Source: DASYRM01 sp035646375 (GTDB lineage: Bacteria; Acidobacteriota; Vicinamibacteria; Vicinamibacterales; UBA2999). From it: a DNA stretch of 5,601 nucleotides. Every line of letters starts with the position of its first letter. Within the stretch, counting starts at the first letter, position 1. Shown here in pieces: positions 1 through 5,214 of this stretch. The position numbers were made by a program, and so were the translations under genes. Where the stretch lies: positions 1 to 5,601 of the forward strand of contig DASRPM010000116.1 of the NCBI GenBank assembly GCA_035646375.1. Reading direction: 5' to 3'. Below the pieces are notes generated by a model. The model was not told the origin of the DNA. It did no database searches and worked only from the letters and a program-made list of their open reading frames with translations.

Positions 1-200
1 ATGTCGCTCACGTAGCGCTGCAGCTCGGGGTCGTCGTACAGCCCCATCTCCTGCCGGATCTGACCGTCGGATTCCTTGCCGAGCGCAATCTCCTGCGCCT
101 CGCTCATCAGCGTGATTTCGCGCCGCCCGGTGGCGGGATTGGTGGCGCACGACGACAGCGTCGCGGCCGCGAGCGCGGCCGCGGTGAGGCGGATCAGCAT
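1..200 (-). CDS. M48-family metalloprotease lipoprotein, N-terminal fragment
   Basis: Reading the minus strand from an ATG at 200 gives 66 codons that run off the left edge. The product opens MLIRLTAAALAAATLSSC, a short signal peptide ending in a lipobox (L-S-S-C, Cys18). It should therefore be exported and lipidated at Cys18. After the cysteine come ATNPATGRREITLMS, then EAQEIALGKESDGQI and a segment ending DDPELQRYV. From memory, this CxxNPxTGR...LMSEAQE.xLG...D.ELQ.YV pattern is the usual start of BepA/YfgC- and LoiP-like periplasmic M48 zinc proteases, which degrade misfolded outer-membrane proteins. The HExxH zinc motif lies beyond the window, so catalysis cannot be checked. The start is well fixed: an in-frame TAG lies at 210-212, four codons upstream. 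No Shine-Dalgarno is visible. A TAGAAT box ends 6 nt before the ATG. The gene follows the aminotransferase on the same strand with a 50-nt gap that holds a hairpin. Confidence 0.85.
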   Translation of the reverse strand, partial: MLIRLTAAALAAATLSSCATNPATGRREITLMSEAQEIALGKESDGQIRQEMGLYDDPELQRYVSD

Positions 201-206
201 GACCGA

Positions 207-212
207 ATTCTA
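207..212 (-). promoter_or_regulatory. Putative -10 box (TAGAAT) of the M48 lipoprotein gene
   Basis: The minus strand reads TAGAAT with only 6 nt (TCGGTC) between it and the ATG at 200. A start site 6-8 nt after a -10 box would fall on or next to the A of the ATG, giving a leaderless mRNA. This agrees with the lack of a Shine-Dalgarno. No convincing -35 is visible. The same box-to-ATG geometry recurs at three other genes in this window, which strengthens the call. Confidence 0.5.
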
Positions 213-226
213 GTCCGTACGTAGTT

Positions 227-244
227 GCGGGTCTTTAGACCCGC
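227..244. terminator. Hairpin between aminotransferase and M48 genes, possible terminator
   Basis: A perfect inverted repeat, GCGGGTCT / AGACCCGC, has arms at 227-234 and 237-244. As RNA it would form a 7-bp GC-rich stem with a 4-nt loop. It sits 7 nt past the aminotransferase stop codon and upstream of the M48 TAGAAT box, where a terminator separating the two genes would be expected. No U-tract follows it on the minus strand, so a classic intrinsic terminator is not shown. It could instead be an mRNA-end-stabilising stem or a protein site. Confidence 0.4.
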
Positions 245-250
245 CCCGTG

Positions 251-1417
251 CTACACCGCCGTGAGCTGCGACCGCAGAGCCTCCTGGGCCGCCGCAACCC
301 CGGCGCCTCCCGGCACGCGGTGACCCTGCGTGGCGAGCGCCGCCTCGAGCGCGGCCAGGAACTGCAGCAGCGTCTGCGGCGTGGAGCTGGCGCCCATCAG
401 GCCGACGCGCCAGATCTTGCCGGCGAGCGGGCCGAGACCCGCCCCGACTTCCAGATTGAATGTCTGCAAGAGCGTGCGGCGCACCGCGGCCTCGTCCACG
501 CCGGCGGGCACGCGCACGGTGTTGAGCGTCCACAGGCGCTCACCGGCCGGCGGCAGCAGCGACAGCCCCATGGCTTCGATCCCCGCCGCGAGCGCGTGGT
601 GATGCCGCTCGTGCCGCGCGTAGCGCGCGTCGAGCCCTTCTTCCTCGACCATCAGCAGCGCCTCGCGCAGCGCGTAGATGAGCGAGGTGGACAGGGTGTG
701 GTGGTACTTCCGCCCCTGCCAGTAGTCCTCGAGCATCTTCAGATCGAGATAGAAGCTGCGGCACTTCACCATCTTCGCGCGCGCCGAGCCCGACACCGAC
801 ACCGGCGACATCCCCGACGGCGCCCCGATGCACTTCTGACTGCACGAGTAGGCGACATCCACGCCCCAGCCGGCCAGATCCACCGGGTGTCCGCCCAGCG
901 ACGTCACCATGTCCGCCACCGTCAGCGCGCCGTGCTCGCGCGCGATGGCAGCCAGCTCCTTCACCGGGTTCAGGACGCCGGTGGACGTCTCCGCGTGCAC
1001 GACGCCCACGATGTCCGCGCGTTCCTTCTTCAGCTCGGCGCGCAGCAGCGCCGGATCGACGGCGCGGCCCCACTCCACGTCGATGCGGCGCACGCTGGCG
1101 CCGTAACGCTCCATGATCTGCACCAGCCGATCGCCGAAATAGCCGGTGACCGCCACGACGGCGCGGCTTCCCTCGGACACGACGTTGGCCACGGCCGCTT
1201 CCATCGCCGAGGTGCCGGTACCCGAGGTGGCGAGGGTCAACGCCTGCTCGTCGGCCTTGAACACGCGGCGCAGCGACAGGCGGACGTCGTCGAGCATCGG
1301 CACGAAATCCGGGTCGAGATGGCTCAGCACGGGGGCGCCCAGGGCGCGCATCACGCGCGGAGCGATGAGGCTCGGGCCGGGCCCAAGCAGAATGCGTTCG
1401 GTGGACGGCAGTGGCAT
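251..1417 (-). CDS. Alanine/serine-glyoxylate-type aminotransferase (class V PLP enzyme)
   Basis: The product has 388 residues and belongs to the class V PLP aminotransferases. It probably moves an amino group from alanine or serine to glyoxylate, giving glycine, in the cytosol (no signal peptide). The N-terminal LLGPGPSLI (10-18) is the family's substrate-pocket opening. SGTGT (65-69) is the phosphate-binding loop. VADMVTSLGG (167-176) carries the PLP-pyridine Asp169. SCSQKCIGAPSG (191-202) carries the Schiff-base Lys195. FYLDLK (222-227), YHHT (238-241) and LGP..GK..RVGLMG (328-342) follow, with Arg337 matching the carboxylate-binding Arg of human AGT. From memory, human AGT aligns through the whole core. 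The usual human His after SGSG is Thr69 here, so the preferred amino donor is uncertain. The last 20-25 residues look like an extra tail. The ATG at 1417 opens the conserved N-terminus and has a GAGG 11 nt upstream. The gene lies 38 nt after the aldolase gene, probably in the same operon. Confidence 0.9.
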   Translation of the reverse strand: MPLPSTERILLGPGPSLIAPRVMRALGAPVLSHLDPDFVPMLDDVRLSLRRVFKADEQALTLATSGTGTSAMEAAVANVVSEGSRAVVAVTGYFGDRLVQIMERYGASVRRIDVEWGRAVDPALLRAELKKERADIVGVVHAETSTGVLNPVKELAAIAREHGALTVADMVTSLGGHPVDLAGWGVDVAYSCSQKCIGAPSGMSPVSVSGSARAKMVKCRSFYLDLKMLEDYWQGRKYHHTLSTSLIYALREALLMVEEEGLDARYARHERHHHALAAGIEAMGLSLLPPAGERLWTLNTVRVPAGVDEAAVRRTLLQTFNLEVGAGLGPLAGKIWRVGLMGASSTPQTLLQFLAALEAALATQGHRVPGGAGVAAAQEALRSQLTAV

Positions 1418-1455
1418 CAGAGCGGAAACCTCGATCAGGTAATTGGGGTCCGAAG

Positions 1456-2355
1456 TCAGTGAACGAGTGGCAGCGCGTCGAGCGCCCCGAGCTGCGAACG
1501 CAGGGTGTCGATCACCTGCGGCGGCACAGGACGCAGCGGCGGCCGGGGCGGTCCGCCCACGTAGCCGAGGAGATCGAGCGCGGCCTTGAGCGCCGGCACG
1601 CCATGGGCGGTGCCGATCGTGCGTGCGATCGGTGTCAGCCGGCTTTGCAGCGCCCGGGCCTCGTCGATCTGATTGTCGCGGACGAGCGTCTGGAGCCGCA
1701 CACACTCGTCGGGAAAGATCGACGCCAGCGCCAGGATGCCGCCATCGCAGCCGGCGCACAGGGCATGAAAGTAGGTGGTGGCCGATCCGGCCAGCACGGT
1801 GAAGTTGTCGGGCGTGCGCGCCACGCAGTCGGCAATCTGCGCCAGGTCGCTGCCCGATTCCTTCATGCCCACGATGTTGGGGTGCGACGCCAGCGCGGCC
1901 ACGGCATCCACCGGCAGGTTCACACCGGTGAAGATCGTCACGTTGTAGAGGAGCACGGGGATCGGCGACGCGTCGGCCACGGCGGTGTAGTGACGCACGA
2001 ACACGTCGGCGGTCATCTGCGTCTTGAAAAAGGCCGGCGTGCGCACCAGCGCGGCCTCGGCGCCCGCCCGTGCGGCGCGCGCGGTGGCGGCAATCGTCGC
2101 GCGGGTGGATTCGCGCCCGGTGCCCACGATGAAGGGCCGGTCCTTGGGCACCTCGTCGCGCGCCACGCCCACGACGCGATCGGCTTCGTCGTCGTCGAGC
2201 TGCACCGACTCGCCGTTGGAGCCCAGCACCACGATGCCGGTGAGCGTGCTCGCCATCCAGCGGCGGACGTTGCCGCGAAGCCCGGCCTCGTCCACCGTGT
2301 CATCGTCACGAAACGGCGTGACGATGGGCGTGTAGACGCCGGCAAACGGTTTCAT
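1456..2355 (-). CDS. DapA-superfamily lyase, probable 4-hydroxy-2-oxoglutarate aldolase (HOGA1-like)
   Basis: The product has 299 residues, the usual length for this TIM-barrel family of pyruvate-dependent lyases. The N-terminus FAGVYTPIVTPF, the loop GSNGES (45-50), Tyr137 in LLYN, Schiff-base Lys165 in VGMKESG and LAGSA (188-192) are all in place. True dihydrodipicolinate synthases carry GTTGES, and the GSNGE seen here is the human HOGA1 form. Asn47, Tyr137, Lys165 and Ser167 match human Asn78, Tyr168, Lys196 and Ser198 at a constant offset of 31 (from memory). Segments ADASPIPVLLY, LPVDAVAAL and SHPNIVGMK are also strikingly HOGA1-like. The inferred reaction splits 4-hydroxy-2-oxoglutarate into pyruvate and glyoxylate. 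The next gene encodes a glyoxylate aminotransferase, which supports this. Oddities are Phe109-Phe110 where Tyr-Tyr is usual, and Thr140 in place of the usual Pro after YNV. A sugar-acid (KDG-type) aldolase is the main alternative. The ATG at 2355 gives the normal N-terminus. Confidence 0.85.
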   Translation of the reverse strand: MKPFAGVYTPIVTPFRDDDTVDEAGLRGNVRRWMASTLTGIVVLGSNGESVQLDDDEADRVVGVARDEVPKDRPFIVGTGRESTRATIAATARAARAGAEAALVRTPAFFKTQMTADVFVRHYTAVADASPIPVLLYNVTIFTGVNLPVDAVAALASHPNIVGMKESGSDLAQIADCVARTPDNFTVLAGSATTYFHALCAGCDGGILALASIFPDECVRLQTLVRDNQIDEARALQSRLTPIARTIGTAHGVPALKAALDLLGYVGGPPRPPLRPVPPQVIDTLRSQLGALDALPLVH

Positions 2356-2362
2356 CCCTTCA

Positions 2363-2368
2363 ATTGTA
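2363..2368 (-). promoter_or_regulatory. Putative -10 box (TACAAT) of the aldolase gene
   Basis: The minus strand reads GCTAGGTACAAT, then TGAAGGG, then the ATG at 2355. TACAAT differs from the -10 consensus at one base and lies 7 nt before the start codon, so the transcript would begin at or beside the ATG. GAAGGG touches the ATG directly, too close for a normal Shine-Dalgarno. The -35 region is weak. This suggests the aldolase and aminotransferase genes have their own promoter independent of the permeases. Confidence 0.45.
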
Positions 2369-2419
2369 CCTAGCGAGGCTGTGCCTTGGACCAGCGAACA
2401 GCAGGCTCGCCTCGCTAGG
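2369..2419. repeat. 11-bp perfect inverted repeat flanking the permease stop and aldolase promoter
   Basis: CCTAGCGAGGC (2369-2379) and GCCTCGCTAGG (2409-2419) are perfect reverse complements separated by 29 nt. Each 10-bp core is also nearly palindromic itself: CCTAGCGAGG against CCTCGCTAGG, 8 of 10 positions. The two cores are centred 41 bp apart, close to four helical turns. One arm contains the TAG stop of the DppC-like gene. The other ends exactly where the putative -10 box of the aldolase begins. It could be a paired operator for a looping regulator, or in RNA an 11-bp stem ending the permease transcript. The sequence alone does not decide between these. Confidence 0.6.
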
Positions 2420-3407
2420 GCAGTATCTCTTGCCCGCCCTCCGGGCGGGCGTAGGCGCGGGGGGAGCCTTGCCCGGCGAGGTTCACCGCGAGAACCACGA
2501 GGAATATGGCGCCGGCCGGCGCCAGCGCCCACGGCGTGTCGCCGAGGAGCGCGGCGTTCGACGCCTCCTGCAGCATGGTGCCCCACGTGGGCGTGGCCTC
2601 GGGAAACCCCAGGCCGATGTAGGACATCGTGGCCTCGGCCAGGATGAAGGCCGGCAGCAGCAGCGTGGCCTGCATGAGCAGGTGCCCGCCCGCCGACGGC
2701 AGCAGGTGCCGGAAGAGCACGCGCGCGGAGCCGGCGCCGAGCGCTTCGGCGGCCGACACGTAGTCGCGCGAGCGCTCCGACGCGATGATGGCGCGCACGC
2801 CGCGCGCCACCGTGGGCCACCCGAGGAGCACGAAGATGGCCGCGAGCGACAGGAACACCGTGCGCGGCGGCACCACGAGCGGCAACGCCGCGCGCAGGGC
2901 GAGCACGACGTAGATCGCCGGCAGCACCAGCACGAATTCGGTGACGCGCGACAGCAACAGGTCCACGCGGCCACCGGCGTAGCCCGACACGCCGCCGATC
3001 AAGCCGCCGATGAGCATGGCTCCGATCGTGGCAAGGAGCGCGAGCGCCAGCGTCAGGCGGGAGCCGTGCACGAGCCGCGCGAAGATGTCGCGGCCGTAGC
3101 CGTCGGCGCCGAACAGCAGCAGCGGCGCACCGCCGTCGGCGTCGGCGGTCACGAGACGGCCGTCCTGAAACCAGCGCAGCGGGACGCGCTCGGTGGTCAC
3201 GCTCTCGAAACGGCGTTCGAGACGGCTGACCACGCGCTGGCGATAGATGAACGGCGCCCGCGGGCCGCCGTCCCACACGTGCACCGTCGTCGGCGGCGCG
3301 TGCAACAGCTCGGGGAACGCTCGGGCGGGCGGATTCGGCGCCAGCCATCCAGCACCCGCGGCACCGAGCGCGACGAACACGAGCAGCGCGAGGCCGGCGC
3401 GCCTCAC
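2415..3407 (-). CDS. DppC-like ABC transporter permease (peptide/opine/nickel type)
   Basis: The product has 330 residues and is one of two inner-membrane channel subunits of an importer. TM1 lies at about 5-22. The family signature FGADGYGRDIFARLVHGSR (99-117) precedes five further hydrophobic segments at about 118-140, 155-178, 183-200, 245-265 and 297-312. The ATPase-docking EAA loop is YVSAAEALGAGSARVLFRHL (216-235), followed by SYIGLGFPEATPTWGTML (262-279). Residues about 24-98 form an unusually long extracytoplasmic insert between TM1 and the GRD motif. The start is a GTG at 3407 that overlaps the TGA of the DppB-like gene (GTGA), with GAGGA 9 nt upstream, so translation is coupled. The longer open frame continuing upstream on this strand is only the DppB gene read out of frame. 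The C-terminus ends GSPRAYARPEGGQEILP instead of the usual LRDALDPR-like tail, and a perfect hairpin lies in that stretch. Confidence 0.88.
   Translation of the reverse strand: MRRAGLALLVFVALGAAGAGWLAPNPPARAFPELLHAPPTTVHVWDGGPRAPFIYRQRVVSRLERRFESVTTERVPLRWFQDGRLVTADADGGAPLLLFGADGYGRDIFARLVHGSRLTLALALLATIGAMLIGGLIGGVSGYAGGRVDLLLSRVTEFVLVLPAIYVVLALRAALPLVVPPRTVFLSLAAIFVLLGWPTVARGVRAIIASERSRDYVSAAEALGAGSARVLFRHLLPSAGGHLLMQATLLLPAFILAEATMSYIGLGFPEATPTWGTMLQEASNAALLGDTPWALAPAGAIFLVVLAVNLAGQGSPRAYARPEGGQEILP
2429..2474. repeat. Hairpin between 7-bp direct repeats inside the permease 3' end
   Basis: GCCCGCCC (2432-2439) and GGGCGGGC (2443-2450) form a perfect 8-bp inverted repeat with a 3-nt loop. 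The 7-mer CTTGCCC occurs at 2429-2435 and again at 2468-2474, exactly 39 bp (13 codons) apart. The segment between encodes the atypical tail of the DppC-like permease. The pattern could be a small in-frame palindromic insertion with target duplication, but no second copy of the element is available in the window to test this. It could also act in RNA as a transcript-end stem. Confidence 0.4.
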
Positions 3408-4372
3408 GCGGCCGTTTCCTCGCGCACGCGCGGATCCACGGCGGCGAGCAGCAGGTCGCCGGCCAGCGTGCCGCAGGCCAGGAACGCGGAGCCCGCGGTG
3501 GCGCAGCCCGCCACCAGGTAGATGTCGCGCGCGCGGAGCGCCTCGTACATCAGCCGGCCCAGTCCGGGCCAGGTGGTCACGTACTCGACCACGAACGATC
3601 CCGAGAGCAGCGCGCCGATCGCCACGCCGAGCACCGCGCAGATCGGACGCAACGACACCGGCCACGCATGCCGCCAGACGATCGCGCCGCGGGGCACGCC
3701 CCGGGCGCGCGCGGCGGCGACGAAGGGTTGACCGACGACCTCGGTCATCGCCTGCGACTGCAGGCGCTCGAAGGTGGCGGTAATCGGCAGCGCCAGCGCC
3801 AGGGCCGGCAGCGGCACGTGCCAGGCGACGTCGATCAGCCAGGCGCCCCACGAGAGGTCGCCGGCGCTGGACGACGACATGCCGCCGGTGGGCAGGAGCC
3901 CCGTCCGCGCGGCGAGGAACACGAGGACCAGCGAGGTGAGGAGCGGCGGCAGCGACACGCACACCGCCGACACGGCGCGAATGGCCGCGCGTGTCCCGGC
4001 GGACCCGCCGCTGCCGCCAATCACGCCGAGGAAGATCCCGCTGGCCGTGGCGATCGTCAACGCCACGACCGCCAGGATCGCGGTGTTCAGTGCGGCCGGC
4101 GCCAGCACGCTCGCGACCGGGCGGTTGTAGAGAAACGAATCGCCGAAGTCGAGACGCACGGCGCGCGACGCCCACACCGCCCACTGCTCGAGCACCGGCC
4201 GGTCGAGGCCGAACCGGGCGCGGACGGCCGCGACTTCCGCGGGCTTGGCAAACGGGCCGAGCTGCGTGGTGACGTCGCCGGGCGCGGCGCGTGTGAGCAG
4301 GAACGCGGTGGACGACGCGCAGGCCACGAGCACCAGCGCGAAGATCACACGCCGCACAAGAAACGCGCGCAT
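3404..4372 (-). CDS. DppB-like ABC transporter permease (peptide/opine/nickel type)
   Basis: The product has 322 residues and is the partner channel subunit. It starts MRAFLVRRVIFALVLV, the canonical DppB opening, with TM1 at about 9-27. RAAPGD (28-33), FGLDRPVLEQW (54-64) and LDFGDSF (74-80) are the family's periplasmic landmarks. Further hydrophobic segments lie at about 95-118, 132-155, 178-197, 244-264 and 285-311. The EAA loop that contacts the ATPase is FVAAARARGVPRGAIVWRHA (217-236). VVEYVTTWPGLGRLMYEA (261-278) and a closing AVDPRVR (311-317) follow. The ATG at 4372 is the only possible start: an in-frame TGA lies 14 codons upstream, with no other start codon between. It is the first gene of the minus-strand cluster. 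No binding-protein or ATPase gene accompanies it, and the next gene upstream is divergent. The substrate cannot be told from the sequence. Its first codons are partly repeated at 5079-5093. Confidence 0.9.
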   Translation of the reverse strand: MRAFLVRRVIFALVLVACASSTAFLLTRAAPGDVTTQLGPFAKPAEVAAVRARFGLDRPVLEQWAVWASRAVRLDFGDSFLYNRPVASVLAPAALNTAILAVVALTIATASGIFLGVIGGSGGSAGTRAAIRAVSAVCVSLPPLLTSLVLVFLAARTGLLPTGGMSSSSAGDLSWGAWLIDVAWHVPLPALALALPITATFERLQSQAMTEVVGQPFVAAARARGVPRGAIVWRHAWPVSLRPICAVLGVAIGALLSGSFVVEYVTTWPGLGRLMYEALRARDIYLVAGCATAGSAFLACGTLAGDLLLAAVDPRVREETAA

Positions 4373-4393
4373 CCGGTGACGTGATTGTCGCGG

Positions 4394-4408
4394 AAACCGC
4401 GACGGTTT
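4394..4408. promoter_or_regulatory. Palindrome AAACCG-N3-CGGTTT in divergent intergenic region
   Basis: AAACCG (4394-4399) and CGGTTT (4403-4408) form a perfect 6-bp inverted repeat around CGA, 21 bp before the DppB-like ATG and 84 bp before the Uma2 ATG. Its placement suits an operator of the minus-strand permease promoter. The equivalent stretch in the duplicated copy (about 5115-5120) lacks the second half-site. Short palindromes arise by chance, so this is tentative. Confidence 0.3.
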
Positions 4409-4479
4409 GCATCATCGATACGCGAATGGCCGGCGATTTCGCCGCGCGAGACGTGGGCACGCCGCTCGCACCGCGGGCG

Positions 4480-4485
4480 TAGAAT
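4480..4485 (+). promoter_or_regulatory. Putative -10 box (TAGAAT) of Uma2 copy 1
   Basis: GCGTAGAATGGGC precedes the Uma2 gene, with 7 nt between TAGAAT and the ATG at 4493. The same sequence with the same spacing precedes the second copy. There is no Shine-Dalgarno and no clear -35. The in-frame ATG at 4484 overlaps this box and would not be on the transcript if the box is real, which favours 4493 as the start. Confidence 0.5.
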
Positions 4486-4492
4486 GGGCGTC

Positions 4493-5080
4493 ATGTCCGG
4501 CCACGACGGCGCGGTGCCGAATCCCCGCGGCGTGAAGCTCACCTACGACGACTTCGTGCTGTTCCCCGACGACGGGCTGCGGCACGAGTTGATCGACGGA
4601 GAGCACTTCGTGACGCCGTCGCCCAACGCGAAACACCAGCAGATTCTTCTCAAGCTGGGGGCCCGAATCCTCACCTGGATTGAGCAGCAGCGCACCGGCG
4701 GCCAGGTGTTCATCGCGCCATTCGACGTCGTGTTCTCCCAGTTCGACGTCGTCGAACCCGATCTCTTGTACATGTCCGGCGAGCGCGCCGCGGCGATCCT
4801 GACATCGGCCAATGTGCAGGGCGTGCCCGAGCTGGTGGTAGAAGTCGGCTCTCCGAGCACTCGACGGCGGGACGAGACGGTCAAGCGCACGCTCTACGAG
4901 CGCGCCGGCGTCTCGGAGTACTGGGTCGTCGATCCGGAACTGGACGTGGTCCGGGTCTACCGCCGCGACGGCGAACGCTTCGCCCGGCCGTCCGAGCGCT
5001 CCGCCGAAGCCGGCGACGTCCTGACCAGTCCGCTGCTGCCTGACCTCGAACTCCCGCTCACTGACATCTTCCGCGTGTAA
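4493..5080 (+). CDS. Uma2-family (DUF820) PD-(D/E)XK endonuclease, copy 1
   Basis: The product has 195 residues, the normal size for the Uma2 family, whose members have a restriction-endonuclease-like fold and mostly unknown biological roles. Visible landmarks are RHELIDGE (30-37) with Glu32, IAPFDVVFS (74-82), VVEPDLLYMS (87-96) with Asp90, and ELVVEVGSPSTRRRDETVK (113-131) with Glu117 and Lys131. YERAGVSEYWVVDPE (135-149) and VRVYRRDGERF (153-163) follow. The Asp/Glu/Lys set expected for metal-dependent nuclease activity is therefore intact. The frame is open back to 4385, but homology with copy 2 begins at MSGHDGA, and copy 2 has an in-frame stop (5161-5163) upstream, so ATG 4493 is preferred. 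The gene diverges from the permease operon. Single small Uma2 genes often occur in many paralogues per genome. A direct restriction role is not shown, as no methylase is nearby. Confidence 0.88.
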   Translation: MSGHDGAVPNPRGVKLTYDDFVLFPDDGLRHELIDGEHFVTPSPNAKHQQILLKLGARILTWIEQQRTGGQVFIAPFDVVFSQFDVVEPDLLYMSGERAAAILTSANVQGVPELVVEVGSPSTRRRDETVKRTLYERAGVSEYWVVDPELDVVRVYRRDGERFARPSERSAEAGDVLTSPLLPDLELPLTDIFRV

Positions 5081-5095
5081 GAAACGCGCACATTA

Positions 5096-5111
5096 GCGAC
5101 GTAATCGTCGC
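5096..5111 (+). promoter_or_regulatory. Small conserved inverted repeat upstream of Uma2 copy 2
   Basis: GCGACG (5096-5101) and CGTCGC (5106-5111) flank TAAT as a perfect inverted repeat. The matching segment of copy 1 (4376-4391) reads GTGACG-TGAT-TGTCGC, which as plus-strand RNA still pairs, with two G-U wobbles. The retained pairing hints at a structured 5' element or a protein site, but two copies are too few to prove covariation. The rest of the 134-nt gap (5081-5214) holds the dppB-start remnant and the TAGAAT box, and I see no terminator for copy 1. Confidence 0.25.
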
Positions 5112-5201
5112 AGAAGCCGCGAGCATCAACGTCCTTTCCGTTGGAAGAGGGCGGCCGATCTGAGGCACCCGTCGCGGCATGCCTCGCGCAGGGGCGGAGC
5201 G

Positions 5202-5207
5202 TAGAAT
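5202..5207 (+). promoter_or_regulatory. Putative -10 box (TAGAAT) of Uma2 copy 2
   Basis: GCGTAGAATGGGC is repeated here exactly as before copy 1, again 7 nt before the ATG (5215). The sequence further upstream (about 5122-5200) has diverged strongly from copy 1, while this box and its spacing are unchanged. That fits a functional element, although the box also lies inside the recently homogenised block. Confidence 0.5.
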
Positions 5208-5214
5208 GGGCCTC

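Noticed and set aside
248..1462. 404-codon plus-strand open frame opposite the aminotransferase
   Set aside because: It is His/Arg/Gln-rich with no recognisable motif, and it mirrors a gene with clear PLP-enzyme motifs. It is an antisense shadow from high-GC codon use.
1456..2355. Calling the DapA-family gene dihydrodipicolinate synthase (lysine biosynthesis)
   Set aside because: The GTTGE motif of DHDPS is GSNGE here, the relay tyrosine is Phe, and the neighbours are a glyoxylate aminotransferase and permeases, not lysine or cell-wall genes.
1411..2373. 320-codon plus-strand open frame opposite the aldolase gene
   Set aside because: It has no family features and a low-complexity Arg/Gly/His composition, so it is a shadow of the minus-strand aldolase.
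2432..2450. Hairpin as a standard intrinsic terminator of the permease operon
   Set aside because: It lies inside the coding region, 15 nt before the stop codon, and is not followed by a U-tract on the transcribed strand.
1456..3348. 630-codon minus-strand frame suggesting a fusion of another protein to the aldolase
   Set aside because: The N-terminal half is the DppC-like gene read in the wrong frame (Arg/Ala-rich). The aldolase has a canonical N-terminus at 2355 with its own promoter-like box.
2364..3521. 385-codon plus-strand open frame opposite the permeases
   Set aside because: Its composition is that of a reverse-strand image of membrane-protein codons (Gln/Glu/Arg/His-rich). No domain is seen.
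3668..4384. 238-codon plus-strand open frame opposite the DppB-like gene
   Set aside because: It is another Arg/Gly/Glu/His-rich antisense shadow. The minus-strand protein here has a full permease signature.
4385..4492. N-terminal extension of Uma2 copy 1 to 4385
   Set aside because: The extra 36 residues have no family match and are not conserved in copy 2, which has an in-frame stop upstream. The TAGAAT box lies inside the extension.
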